From the NCBI RefSeq assembly GCF_022811685.1, contig NZ_CP094532.1:1017501-1081500 (forward strand): 64,000 bases of DNA. The letters run 5' to 3'. The translations under genes were made by a program, and so were the position numbers. The notes beneath the pieces are model-generated. The model searched no databases, had not been told where the DNA came from, and was given only the letters and a program-made list of their open reading frames with translations. The DNA is from Chryseobacterium suipulveris. Lineage in GTDB: Bacteria; Bacteroidota; Bacteroidia; Flavobacteriales; Weeksellaceae. This document shows positions 1 through 8,272 of this stretch, piece after piece; position 1 is the first letter of the stretch; every line of letters starts with the position of its first letter.

Positions 1-602
1 TTGCTGCCCTCGAAAATGATGACCGACGAAATATGCAGGAAAATTCCGCCCACCAACGCGAGGAAATATACTTCCAAGTCCGGATTAAAGTATTTACCCA
101 AAAGAAGACCGAGCGGCGAAGCGAAGGCAAAAACAGAAATAATAAGCCAAGAAGCTGTAGAAAATTTTCCCTTCTGAACAAGAAACGCACCCAAAATAAA
201 CGAAATCGGCAGATTGTGGAAAAGGATTCCCGAAAGATACGGACTCAAAACTTGCTCATTTGCCAACGGAATCCCTTCCAGAAAAGCGTGGATAAACATC
301 CCGATCATCAAAGCTACTGGAAGAATATTTTTGCCTTCGCTGTGGTGGTGGAAATGACCGTGTTCAAACCCTTTCGTTAGATTTTCCAAAAGCATTTGCA
401 GCAAAACCCCCGCAATCACCCAAATCCCGATATTGTGGTCTTTGGAATCGTAAACCTGTGGGAAAACTTCATTTAAACAAATCGTGATTAAGAATCCCGC
501 ACTCAGAATTAGCAGATTTTTAGCGAGCGCAGAACGGTTTCCGAAATATTTCCCGAGGAAAACTCCCGCCAAAACACTTAAAACCAGTAACAGAATAATC
601 AT
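1..602 (-). CDS. ZIP family metal transporter (3' end beyond window)
   Basis: Translating the minus strand from the ATG at 602 gives about 200 residues of a membrane protein that runs off the left edge. It starts MIILLLVLSVLAGVFLGKYF. A histidine-rich cytosolic loop (FEHGHFHHH) sits near residues 79-87. It is followed by the two signature helices of ZIP zinc/iron permeases, HAFLEGIPL and HNLPISFILG, whose His and Glu residues line the metal path in the family. The expected role is uptake of Zn2+ or another divalent cation across the inner membrane. The start codon overlaps the stop of the upstream methyltransferase in an ATGA, which suggests translational coupling. The substrate cannot be told from the sequence. 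Confidence 0.85.
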   Translation of the reverse strand, partial: MIILLLVLSVLAGVFLGKYFGNRSALAKNLLILSAGFLITICLNEVFPQVYDSKDHNIGIWVIAGVLLQMLLENLTKGFEHGHFHHHSEGKNILPVALMIGMFIHAFLEGIPLANEQVLSPYLSGILFHNLPISFILGAFLVQKGKFSTASWLIISVFAFASPLGLLLGKYFNPDLEVYFLALVGGIFLHISSVIIFEGS

Positions 603-1372
603 TGTCGAAGTTTTTTATTAATCCCGTTTTCTGTTTCCCTTTTTTTGAAGACATTGATGCACCTTGGTGAACTTTCAAGCTCAAATTTTCCGAGAAGATA
701 GTCGCCATATATTTTCACCCGCTCGAAACCGTTTTCCACAGCGTATTTTTCGATGTCCTCTAAAGTGTGGAGCTTCACTTTTTCAAAGAAATGAAAATCC
801 TTTCCCTTGTCTTTGAAGTTAATGTCTTTAATAATATGCTGGTTCTCAATCCTTTTTTTGATATGGAAAACAATTCCTTCTTTTTCCACGGTATCTGCTT
901 CCACCAAAGTATTTTTCACCCATTTCTCGTTCAGAAAATCCAGCACGAAATATCCACAATCCTTCAAAACGTGGTTCACCGACTGGAACACTTTCTGGTC
1001 ATCGCGGTCATTTTCGAAATACCCGAAACTGGTGAAAAGGTTGAAAACGCCATCTACCTTTTCTTTGGAAACATTTGGTAAAATCTCGTTCCGCATATCG
1101 TGAACTTCAAATTTCAGGGTAGGATTTTCAAACTGTTTGTTGTGGAAAATACTTTCCTTCGACAAGTCAAGTCCCAAAACCTTGTAGCCGAGCTTGTTCA
1201 GAAAAACCGAATGTCTTCCTTTTCCGCACGCCAAATCGATAATTGTTGATTGTTGGGGGATTTCTAAATCTTTAACCAAAAGCGAAATAAAATTTTCTGC
1301 CTCCGCGAAATCCCTGTTTTTGTAGAGAATGTGATAGTAAGGTGTATCAAACCAAGTTTCGAACCACGCCAT
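599..1372 (-). CDS. class I SAM-dependent methyltransferase
   Basis: This 257-residue protein has a Rossmann methyltransferase core. Motif I, IIDLACGKGRHS, near residues 44-55 binds S-adenosylmethionine, and an acidic end to strand 2 (VLGLDLS) follows. The residue pattern fits the generic Methyltransf_11/25 group. The acceptor substrate is unknown. The gene is first in a two-gene unit and overlaps the ZIP transporter by four bases (ATGA), so the two are probably translated together. A TAnnTTTG box lies only four bases before the ATG, so the mRNA may be leaderless. Confidence 0.8.
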   Translation of the reverse strand: MAWFETWFDTPYYHILYKNRDFAEAENFISLLVKDLEIPQQSTIIDLACGKGRHSVFLNKLGYKVLGLDLSKESIFHNKQFENPTLKFEVHDMRNEILPNVSKEKVDGVFNLFTSFGYFENDRDDQKVFQSVNHVLKDCGYFVLDFLNEKWVKNTLVEADTVEKEGIVFHIKKRIENQHIIKDINFKDKGKDFHFFEKVKLHTLEDIEKYAVENGFERVKIYGDYLLGKFELESSPRCINVFKKRETENGINKKLRQ

Positions 1373-1376
1373 AGTG

Positions 1377-1384
1377 CAAAAATA
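1377..1384 (-). promoter_or_regulatory. putative -7 promoter box TATTTTTG
   Basis: On the minus strand TATTTTTG matches the Bacteroidota -7 consensus TAnnTTTG and ends four bases before the methyltransferase ATG. No convincing -33 TTTG was seen. Confidence 0.45.
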
Positions 1385-1467
1385 ATTAAATTTGTCGATT
1401 AATTGCTTTCCGAAGTGTGCAATCGGTTACCGAATTTTGCTAAAAATCGAAAGCAGCAATCAAATAC

Positions 1468-2631
1468 ATGGATACAGAAAACTTACAGATACAGATCAAA
1501 ACCTTCTTCGGACTGGAAGAGGTTTTGGCGGAAGAAATCAAAAAACTCGGCGGCAAAAAAGTGGAGGTGAAGAACCGTGCCGTGAACTGCGAAGGAGATT
1601 TGGGCTTCCTTTACAAAATCAACTATTCGGCGCGAACTGCGCTGAAAATCATAATTCCCCTACTCACCTTCAAAGCTTGGGACGAAAACCGTTTCTACGA
1701 CAAACTCTTCGATTTTCCGTGGGAGAAGTATATGAGTGTGGATCAAACTTTCGCGATCGACGCAACCGTGTATTCCGAAAGGTTCAAACATTCACAGTTT
1801 ATGGCGTTGAAAATGAAGGATGCGATCGTGGATTCTTTTAAATTCAGACATCGAAAAAGACCCGACGTCGATCCTAAAAACCCCGACATTAAATTCCACC
1901 TCCATATCGACCGAGAACTGGTGACGATTTCGCTCGATTCTTCGGGTGATCCTTTATTCAAAAGAGGTTACAGAAAAGAGCAGGGTGAAGCGCCCATTAA
2001 CGAAGTGCTTGCTTCGGGAATGCTGCAACTCGCCGGTTGGGACGGAAAGGGAAATTTTCTGGATCCAATGTGCGGTTCGGGAACGCTTTTGATCGAAGCC
2101 GCGATGATTGCGATGGATTTGCCTGCGCAGATTTTCAGGAAGAAGTTCGCCTTTCAAAACTGGAAGAATTACGATGAGGAACTTTTCCAGAAAATCAAGG
2201 AATTCCGAATCAACCGTGTTAAGGAATTCACGGGGAAAATTCTCGGTTACGATATCGACCAAAAAATGCTGAACGCCGCAAAAGCCAATATAGAAGCGGC
2301 GGAAATGGAAGACGTGATCGAAATCAGAAAACAGGATTTCTTCGAATCCGAAAAAGAGCTTTTCCCGTTGATGATGGTGTTTAATCCACCTTATGACGAG
2401 CGAATCGAAATCAATGACGAGGAATTTTACAGAAAAATCGGTGACACCTTCAAGCAGCACTATCCGAATACTTTGGCGTGGTTCATCACTTCCGATCTCG
2501 AAGCGGTGAAGAAAATCGGTTTGCGCCCATCAAGAAAAATCAAGCTCTTCAACGGAAAACTCGAGTGCAGATTCATGCAGTATGAAATGTACGAGGGAAC
2601 TAAGAAGGTGCATAAGTTGGAACAGAAGTAA
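1468..2631 (+). CDS. THUMP-domain class I RNA methyltransferase (RlmL/TrmN-like)
   Basis: This 387-residue protein resembles the N-terminal half of RlmL, the 23S rRNA m2G2445 methyltransferase family (COG0116). A THUMP-type RNA-binding region fills roughly residues 1-160. The methyltransferase core follows, with the SAM-binding motif FLDPMCGSGTLLIEAAMIA near residue 196 and the catalytic NPPYDER motif near residue 310. NPPY is typical of N2-guanine or adenine amino methyltransferases. The length fits the single-domain versions found in Bacteroidota, which lack the RlmK half. The exact target (rRNA or tRNA) is inferred, not seen. The gene stands alone, and the following gap is filled with short repeats. 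Confidence 0.85.
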   Translation: MDTENLQIQIKTFFGLEEVLAEEIKKLGGKKVEVKNRAVNCEGDLGFLYKINYSARTALKIIIPLLTFKAWDENRFYDKLFDFPWEKYMSVDQTFAIDATVYSERFKHSQFMALKMKDAIVDSFKFRHRKRPDVDPKNPDIKFHLHIDRELVTISLDSSGDPLFKRGYRKEQGEAPINEVLASGMLQLAGWDGKGNFLDPMCGSGTLLIEAAMIAMDLPAQIFRKKFAFQNWKNYDEELFQKIKEFRINRVKEFTGKILGYDIDQKMLNAAKANIEAAEMEDVIEIRKQDFFESEKELFPLMMVFNPPYDERIEINDEEFYRKIGDTFKQHYPNTLAWFITSDLEAVKKIGLRPSRKIKLFNGKLECRFMQYEMYEGTKKVHKLEQK

Positions 2632-2636
2632 TTTAG

Positions 2637-2866
2637 TAATTGGGAAATGTGCTAACTTGAAAATGAAACAATGTAGCAATGTAACAATGTAACAATGTAA
2701 CAATGTCAACTGCTGCCTAATTTTTTGTTACTTTTGAAAGTTGAATGAATAAGATTATCTTGAAATTGGTTTCCACAGACAGAAAATTAGCACATTTCCA
2801 AATTTCCATATTACCAAATTGATAGATTGCTACATTGGTAAATTGGTAAATTGTTACATTATAAAA
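2637..2866. repeat. mosaic of short repeats between the RNA methyltransferase and the glycosyltransferase
   Basis: The gap holds an 8-bp minisatellite, GTAACAAT, repeated about four times near 2680-2706. A later stretch is rich in its complement (TTGCTACATTG, TTGTTACATT). The 18-mer AATTGGGAAATGTGCTAA at 2638-2655 is matched in inverted form, with one mismatch, near 2787-2804. A related block lies at 13862-13916. No coding potential was seen. Confidence 0.7.
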
Positions 2867-2868
2867 CC

Positions 2869-3867
2869 GTGAACTCCATCTCCCTCATCATCGCCATCTA
2901 CAACCGCCGAGGCGAACTTTTCGAGCTCCTCAATTCGCTTTCCCATCAAACGGATAACGATTTCGAAGTGATCATTGTGGATGATGGTTCGCAGATCGAT
3001 CTTCGGCACACCATCGAACTTTTCCAGGAAACACTCGACATCCAGTTTTTTAGGAAGGACAATTCGGGACCAGGTTTGTCGAGGAACTATGGCGCAAGAA
3101 GGGCAAAAAACAACTGGCTCGTCTTCGTGGATTCCGATGTGATTGTGGAAAAAGACTATATCGAAAACATCAAGAAAAATATTGCCGAAATTCCGTGCGA
3201 CGCATTCGGCGGTGCAGACAAGGCGCATCGTGGTTTTAACCTCATGCAGAAGGCGATTTCCTATTCGATGACCTCCGTTTTCACAACTGGCGGAATCCGC
3301 GGAAGCAAAAAAGCCGTCACCAAATTCCAGCCGCGAAGTTTCAATATGGGCGTTAAAAAATCTGCATTCGAAAAAGTCGGCGGCTTCTCCGAAATGCGCA
3401 TCGGTGAAGATCCCGATCTTTCGATGACGCTCTGGGAAAACGGTTTCACCACTGCTTTTTTCGACAATATCGGGGTTTATCACAAACGCCGTGTCGATTT
3501 CGGAAAGTTCTCCAAACAGGTTTACCAGTTCGGTTGCGCACGACCCATTCTCAACCAGCGCCACCCGAAATATGTGAAGATTTCGTTTGCATTTCCGTCG
3601 CTGTTCCTCACCGGGTACATTCTCGGGTTCATCGAATATTTCGCGTTCCAGCGCGGCTTCATCATGGCGATGTACGGTTTGTACACGTTCCTGGTCTTCT
3701 TCCACTCGCTCTACAAAACCCGCAACATCAGCATCGCTGCAATGGCGGTGATCTCCACCTACATCCAGATGTTCTCCTACGGTTACGGTTTCCTGAAATC
3801 TTGGTTCCTCCTCAATATTTTGCGGATGAAACCTGAGGAGGCGTTTCCGCACCATTTTCACAAGTGA
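2869..3867 (+). CDS. family 2 glycosyltransferase with C-terminal membrane segments
   Basis: The protein begins with a GT-A fold (SLIIAIYNRRGELFELLNS) and has the nucleotide-sugar motif IIVDDGS near residue 38. A metal-binding DXD-type VDSD lies near residue 90, and a GEDPDLSM acceptor-side motif near residue 178. Two or three hydrophobic helices in the last 100 residues anchor it to the inner membrane. It should transfer a sugar to a lipid-linked or cell-surface glycan, but the donor and acceptor are unknown. I chose the GTG at 2869 as start. The alternative TTG at 2851 lies inside the upstream ATTGTTACATT repeat and adds only six residues. The stop codon is followed at once by a repeat element. 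Confidence 0.85.
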   Translation: MNSISLIIAIYNRRGELFELLNSLSHQTDNDFEVIIVDDGSQIDLRHTIELFQETLDIQFFRKDNSGPGLSRNYGARRAKNNWLVFVDSDVIVEKDYIENIKKNIAEIPCDAFGGADKAHRGFNLMQKAISYSMTSVFTTGGIRGSKKAVTKFQPRSFNMGVKKSAFEKVGGFSEMRIGEDPDLSMTLWENGFTTAFFDNIGVYHKRRVDFGKFSKQVYQFGCARPILNQRHPKYVKISFAFPSLFLTGYILGFIEYFAFQRGFIMAMYGLYTFLVFFHSLYKTRNISIAAMAVISTYIQMFSYGYGFLKSWFLLNILRMKPEEAFPHHFHK

Positions 3868-3963
3868 TTTTTTGGGCGACTTTTCCGCCTTCCACTCCCG
3901 CTTTTTTGTTGCACTGCGTTCCACAAAAAGAGCTCCGTTCAAGTCGGGTCGCGGTTTTCGTCA
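3868..3963 (+). repeat. stop-adjacent interspersed element, copy 1
   Basis: This element starts on the base after the glycosyltransferase TGA with TTTTTTGGGCGAC. It contains CCCGCTTTTTTG, a hairpin loop, then CAAAAAG and TCCGTTCAAGTCGGG. The same architecture occurs at 54363-54473 and, inverted, at 61390-61544. Confidence 0.6.
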
Positions 3964-4051
3964 CCATTTGAACGATTCTTCTAAATACAATCAGATTTTC
4001 TTAAGTAAATAATTTTCGCTTCTGTGAAACCCGCGAGAATAACAAAATCCG

Positions 4052-4059
4052 TACTTTTG
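4052..4059 (+). promoter_or_regulatory. putative -7 promoter box TACTTTTG upstream of prmA
   Basis: TACTTTTG fits TAnnTTTG and lies 13 bases before the prmA ATG, implying a very short leader. No clear -33 element was seen. Confidence 0.45.
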
Positions 4060-4072
4060 CAAAAATTTTCCG

Positions 4073-4900
4073 ATGAACAACTATCTTGAATTCAACTTCA
4101 AAATTTCCCCGCTCCATCCCTGGAACGAAATCCTTATGGCAGAACTTATCGAAATCGGTTTCGACAGTTTTACCGAGGAACACGACGGAATTTTGGCGTA
4201 TATCCAGAAAGACCTGTTCAATGAAGAAGATCTGAAGGAAGTTTCAACGCTGAACAACAACGAGGTTACAACTTCCTACACCTTCCAGGAAATGCCCAAT
4301 ATCAACTGGAACGAGGAATGGGAGAAAAACTTTTCGCCGATCAATGTGGAAGACAAAGTTTGGATCCGTGCCGAGTTCCATGAAAACCAGAATCTTCCCC
4401 ACGAAATCATCATCCAGCCGAAAATGTCTTTCGGAACGGGACATCACGCCACAACTTATCTGATGATTCAGCAGATGCTCGATATGGATTTTCAGAACAA
4501 AACAGTTCTCGATATGGGATGCGGAACTTCCGTGCTTGCAATTTTTGCCAAACAGAAAGGTGCAGGAAAAACTGTAGCCATCGACATCGACGAATGGTCG
4601 GTGGAAAATTCCAGAGAAAACGCCGAAAGAAATGGAGTAGAACTTGAGATTTCGCAGGGAACCGCCGAGAATTTGGGCGGTGAAAACTTCGACATTATTT
4701 TGGCCAACATCAATAGAAATATTCTGATTTCGGATATTCCAACTTATGTTTCGGTTTTGAACAAGGGAGGGCAATTGCTGCTTTCGGGACTCTGCTTCTT
4801 CGATGTGGACGATGTCCTCGAAGTGTGCAACCAACAAAATTTAACCCTGAAAAAGAAACTCCAGAAAGAGGAATGGGTTTCCTTGCTGTTGGAAAAATAA
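4073..4900 (+). CDS. prmA: ribosomal protein L11 methyltransferase
   Basis: PrmA trimethylates lysines and the N-terminus of ribosomal protein L11 using S-adenosylmethionine. The 275-residue sequence has a short N-terminal substrate domain of the type seen in Bacteroidota, then the family signature MSFGTGHHATTYLM near residue 121. The SAM motif VLDMGCGTSVLAIFA is near residue 144 and the motif ANINRNIL near residue 205. The ATG at 4073 is preceded by a TAnnTTTG box and gives a typical length. The gene is monocistronic and converges on the M23 peptidase gene. Confidence 0.92.
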   Translation: MNNYLEFNFKISPLHPWNEILMAELIEIGFDSFTEEHDGILAYIQKDLFNEEDLKEVSTLNNNEVTTSYTFQEMPNINWNEEWEKNFSPINVEDKVWIRAEFHENQNLPHEIIIQPKMSFGTGHHATTYLMIQQMLDMDFQNKTVLDMGCGTSVLAIFAKQKGAGKTVAIDIDEWSVENSRENAERNGVELEISQGTAENLGGENFDIILANINRNILISDIPTYVSVLNKGGQLLLSGLCFFDVDDVLEVCNQQNLTLKKKLQKEEWVSLLLEK

Positions 4901-4956
4901 TCTTCGGTTTGCCGAAGAGAATTGCATTAATTTTATACCTAAATCTTATAAATTGT

Positions 4957-4979
4957 GGGTTTTTCACCAAGAAAAAACC
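4957..4979. terminator. weak bidirectional hairpin between prmA and the M23 peptidase gene
   Basis: GGGTTTTTC and GAAAAAACC can pair around ACCAA between two convergent genes. The stem is AT-rich, so a terminator role is plausible but weak. Confidence 0.3.
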
Positions 4980-5031
4980 TTCCCTGTTTCCAAGAAAGGT
5001 CTTCACTATTAAATAATCAAAACTTGTTCTT

Positions 5032-5961
5032 TTAAAGATTCAAGAAAAGCTTTGGATTCACTGGAGTGTTGTTCTTGTGGACTTCATAGTGCAAATGCGG
5101 TCCTGTTGAACGTCCGGAATTTCCGGATTTTGCGATCACGTCGTTTACTTTTACCACATCGTTTTCCTTAACCAAAAGCTGCGAAAGATGACCGTAAAGT
5201 GTAGCCAGTCCGTTGCCGTGGGAAACGATGACGCAGTTTCCGTAACCTCCTTTCTGGCCGGCAAAAATCACTGTTCCGGTTGCGGCGCAGCGAACATCAC
5301 TTCCATATGGAACTGCGAAATCCAAACCTTTGTGAAACTGGATTTGGTCTGCTTCTGCTGCCGGATTGTTAACTTCTGGTTTTGCGGTATTTGCCAAAGA
5401 AGCTGTAGGGTTTACCAACGTGCGCTTCACCACATTTCCTAAGCTGTCTTTTTCTTCAATATATTGTGGTTCAGCTTTAACTTCGTTTTTCGGAGTTTGT
5501 ACAGAGGCAAGTAAAATATTTCTTACAGGAATGGGGTTGATTCTTTTGCCGAAGTTCGACGAAATGTATCCATTAGTAGGAATTCCGAGAGGAACCTGTT
5601 GCAGTTTGTTCTGAAGGTCTACAAGATATTGGCTGTATCGGTTGCTTTGTTTTGCAAGATAAACCGCATTTGCCAAACTGTCCTGAGCAAGCATTTCAAT
5701 TTTGCCGTCGCTGATGTTTTTCGCTGCAAGAAAGGAGTGGAGCTGTCTTACCGTATTGTCAACCAAGTTGAGGTTGTTCTTCATTTCCAGGTAGTCGATG
5801 CTGTCTTTTTGCGTATTGATCTTCACCAGATTCACTTCGTAATTCTTGTAATCTCTTTCCGCGTAAAGCTTTCCTATGAAAAGCGCCTGTCCGAAAATCA
5901 CGAGAAGCAAAATTCCCAAAAGCAGACCGACATTCTTTTTTGAACTCAGGTAATTTCTCAT
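5032..5961 (-). CDS. M23 family metallopeptidase, membrane-anchored
   Basis: One N-terminal transmembrane helix (residues about 11-33) is followed by a coiled, Gln/Lys-rich periplasmic stretch. A LytM/M23 domain occupies the last 100 residues. Zinc ligands are visible as HKGLD near residues 210-214 and HLH in GPHLHYEV near residues 289-291, with YGHLS between them. Such proteins cleave peptidoglycan cross-bridges or, when inactive, activate amidases. Here all the metal ligands are present, so it is probably an active endopeptidase. The ATG at 5961 is preceded by a TAnnTTTG box. Confidence 0.88.
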   Translation of the reverse strand: MRNYLSSKKNVGLLLGILLLVIFGQALFIGKLYAERDYKNYEVNLVKINTQKDSIDYLEMKNNLNLVDNTVRQLHSFLAAKNISDGKIEMLAQDSLANAVYLAKQSNRYSQYLVDLQNKLQQVPLGIPTNGYISSNFGKRINPIPVRNILLASVQTPKNEVKAEPQYIEEKDSLGNVVKRTLVNPTASLANTAKPEVNNPAAEADQIQFHKGLDFAVPYGSDVRCAATGTVIFAGQKGGYGNCVIVSHGNGLATLYGHLSQLLVKENDVVKVNDVIAKSGNSGRSTGPHLHYEVHKNNTPVNPKLFLNL

Positions 5962-5990
5962 TGAAAATTAGATTAATAGTTTTGAGCTTG

Positions 5991-5998
5991 CAAATTTA
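5991..5998 (-). promoter_or_regulatory. putative -7 promoter box TAAATTTG upstream of the M23 peptidase
   Basis: On the minus strand TAAATTTG matches TAnnTTTG, 29 bases before the ATG at 5961. Confidence 0.45.
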
Positions 5999-6140
5999 AA
6001 AATTTATTTTAATATGTTTTTTTGTTTAAGTTTAATTCGGTTGCTTTTTCTGTGGAATAATGAGTTAAAGTTTTGCCAAATTTCTTAAATTCGCAATGGT
6101 GTACATTTACTACTTTTGATTAATTTTCTAAATAAACCTA

Positions 6141-6240
6141 AATTTGATGACCCCGTCTCTAAAAGGAGCAAATTTTGGTTTATTTAGAAGGGAATTTTCC
6201 TCCCTTTAGGGTAGGGGTTAAAGAAATTCCCGATTACATA
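6141..6240 (+). repeat. palindromic CTCCCTTTAGGG element, copy 1 (both arms)
   Basis: The 364-bp gap before gpsA contains a left arm ACCCCGTCTCTAAAAGGAGC (6150-6169) and a right arm CTCCCTTTAGGGTAGGGGT (6200-6218). The arms are inverted relative to each other and are followed by AAAGAAATTCCCGATTACAT. Related sequences occur at 8059, 13690, 29632, 35283 (inside dapF) and 41393. Nothing else was recognised in this gap except the gpsA promoter box. Confidence 0.75.
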
Positions 6241-6284
6241 TTATTCAAATGAATTTACACAGACTTTTATTCGTATAGCTTTAA

Positions 6285-6292
6285 TATCTTTG
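6285..6292 (+). promoter_or_regulatory. putative -7 promoter box TATCTTTG upstream of gpsA
   Basis: TATCTTTG fits TAnnTTTG, 33 bases upstream of the gpsA ATG and downstream of the repeat element. Confidence 0.5.
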
Positions 6293-6325
6293 TTGAATTA
6301 CTTAAAATAAAACCACTCCATCATA

Positions 6326-7354
6326 ATGGCTAAAAAGAAGTCGTCTTCGTCCAAATCTGTAAAAAATGAAACCAGTGTAGGTGTAGTAGGAAGCGGAAGT
6401 TTTGCTACTGCAATTGTGAAAATGCTGGTCGAAAACTGCAGAACGGTTCACTGGTGCGTGAGGAACGAATTTGTAAAAGGCGCCATCGAATTGCGTGGTC
6501 ACAACCCAACCTATCTTACTTCGGTGAGTTTTACGCCAAGATCCATCAAAGTTACTACAGACATCAACGAACTCGTTTCGGAATGTGAAGTTATTGTTTT
6601 GGCAACACCTTCGATTTATCTTTCTGATGCGGTGGAAAAAATGACCTGCAACTATGAAAACAAAATCTTTATTTCTGCAATTAAGGGAATTGTTCCAAAA
6701 GTAAACGATGTGGTGGCACATTACCTTCGAGACGAATTTAAAATAGGTTTCCGCAATCAGGCGGTGATCGCGGGTCCTTGTCACGCAGAAGAAGTTGCGA
6801 TGGAGCGACTTTCTTATCTTACGATTGCCACCGTGGAAGATGAGGTTTCCGAGAAACTCAACGCATTGTTTTCGTCAAGCTTTATCAATGTACATTCCAG
6901 TAAAGATATTTTAGGCAACGAATACAGCGCGATCCTTAAAAATATATATGCAATCGGGGCGGGAATCGCAAGCGGACTTGGTTATGGAGACAACTTTACG
7001 GCAGTCTTTGTTTCAAATGCGATCAGAGAGATGGAAGTTTTCCTTGAAGCCATTTACGAAGCGCCGCGAGATGTAAACGAAAGTGCCTATCTCGGCGACT
7101 TGCTGGTTACTGCATATTCTCTGTTTTCCAGAAACAGAAATTTGGGGAACCTGATCGGGAAAGGATATACCGTAAAATCTGCAATCCAGTCGATGAATAT
7201 GATTGCTGAAGGTTATTACGCAGCCGATTCCATCTACAAAACTTCCAAGGAAAAGAAGTTGAACACCCCGATTATCGACACGATCTACGGAATTCTTTAC
7301 GAAGAAAAAAACGCCGAAAAGCAGTTTAAGAAACTCACCGCAAAACTGAACTGA
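6326..7354 (+). CDS. gpsA: NAD(P)H-dependent glycerol-3-phosphate dehydrogenase
   Basis: GpsA reduces dihydroxyacetone phosphate to sn-glycerol 3-phosphate, the backbone for phospholipids. The 342-residue protein opens, after a Lys/Ser-rich tail, with the dinucleotide-binding motif VGVVGSGSFATAIV near residues 19-32. Further family blocks are ISAIKGIVP, GPCHAEEVA and the catalytic NEYSAILKNIYAIGAGIASG. The length is typical. Its TGA overlaps the ATG of the hemolysin III gene by one base (TGATG), so the two form an operon. Confidence 0.93.
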   Translation: MAKKKSSSSKSVKNETSVGVVGSGSFATAIVKMLVENCRTVHWCVRNEFVKGAIELRGHNPTYLTSVSFTPRSIKVTTDINELVSECEVIVLATPSIYLSDAVEKMTCNYENKIFISAIKGIVPKVNDVVAHYLRDEFKIGFRNQAVIAGPCHAEEVAMERLSYLTIATVEDEVSEKLNALFSSSFINVHSSKDILGNEYSAILKNIYAIGAGIASGLGYGDNFTAVFVSNAIREMEVFLEAIYEAPRDVNESAYLGDLLVTAYSLFSRNRNLGNLIGKGYTVKSAIQSMNMIAEGYYAADSIYKTSKEKKLNTPIIDTIYGILYEEKNAEKQFKKLTAKLN

Positions 7355-8025
7355 TGTCTGAAAACCACCATCAATACAAGATTCACACTTATCCAGAACT
7401 CGAGGAGAAAATCAATGTTCTTACTCATTTGATCGGGTTGGTCTTAAGTATTGTGGGATTGGTGTTACTTGTTTTAAAGGCGATTGATCTGGGAAGTATC
7501 TGGACGCTCATCAGTTTTCCTGTTTTTGGGTTAAGCATGATTGTGCTTTATTTGGCTTCAACACTTTACCACCATTCAAAAAATCCCAAAATCCGATATC
7601 GGCTCAATATTTTCGATCACGCTTCGATTTATGTTTTGATTGCAGGAAGTTACACGCCATTTGTTTTGGTCACCCTCAATGGAACTGAAGGTTGGGCAAT
7701 TTTCTCCATTGTCTGGACGATTGCGCTTGTCGGGATCATATTCAAAATTTTCTTCACGGGAAGGTTCAATATTTTGTCCACGATTCTGTACGTTGCAATG
7801 GGTTGGTTGATTGTTTTCAATTTCAAATCTTTGGTGCAGAATCTTGATTTCAACGGATTGGTTTGGCTGATTTCGGGTGGAGTTGCCTATACTTTAGGCG
7901 CTATTCTTTTTTCGATTGATAAATTGAAGTTCAACCACGCCATCTTTCATATTTTTGTGTTGATGGGAACTTTCTGCCATTTCGTATCCGTATATTTCTA
8001 CGTTACGCCATCGAATCTTATTTAA
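7354..8025 (+). CDS. hemolysin III family (PAQR/TrhA) membrane protein
   Basis: This 223-residue protein has seven hydrophobic segments and the PAQR family marks. These are EEKINVLTHLIG at the N-terminus, STLYHHSKNPK near residue 70, FDHASIYVLIAGSYTPF near residue 87, and a late His pair in HAIFHIF and TFCHFVS near the C-terminus. The conserved histidines bind a metal in this family. Bacterial TrhA proteins have been linked to membrane energetics and lipid homeostasis, and the haemolysin name is historical. The start overlaps the gpsA stop, consistent with a lipid-related pair. Confidence 0.85.
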   Translation: MSENHHQYKIHTYPELEEKINVLTHLIGLVLSIVGLVLLVLKAIDLGSIWTLISFPVFGLSMIVLYLASTLYHHSKNPKIRYRLNIFDHASIYVLIAGSYTPFVLVTLNGTEGWAIFSIVWTIALVGIIFKIFFTGRFNILSTILYVAMGWLIVFNFKSLVQNLDFNGLVWLISGGVAYTLGAILFSIDKLKFNHAIFHIFVLMGTFCHFVSVYFYVTPSNLI

Positions 8026-8058
8026 GTTCTCCCCTAAACTTTCTTAATTATTTTTTTG

Positions 8059-8117
8059 CAGGAAATTTTCCTCCCTTTAGGGTTGGGGTAAGAAAATTTC
8101 CGAAGTATTTTTTTGTA
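8059..8117 (+). repeat. palindromic CTCCCTTTAGGG element, copy 2 (right arm only)
   Basis: CTCCCTTTAGGGTTGGGGT at 8071-8089 differs by one base from the right arm of copy 1. Flanking GGAAATTTTC and AGAAAATTTCCGAAGTAT also match other copies. Confidence 0.7.
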
Positions 8118-8272
8118 TTAAATCTAAACACGATATTTGATTCTGAGGTAAAGAAAATTTTCAATATTAGATTTTTTTGGTCATCAGTTTAGTTTTCGAT
8201 AACTCCAAAAATTCGTTTTCACCTTTGCCGTTCGTTAAATAATTCCGAAATTCGTGAATCAAATACTTACTT

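Noticed and set aside
2854..3942. Long antisense open frame of 362 codons opposite the glycosyltransferase
   Set aside because: It mirrors the GT2 gene, has no recognisable domain, and its composition follows from the codon pattern of the sense strand.
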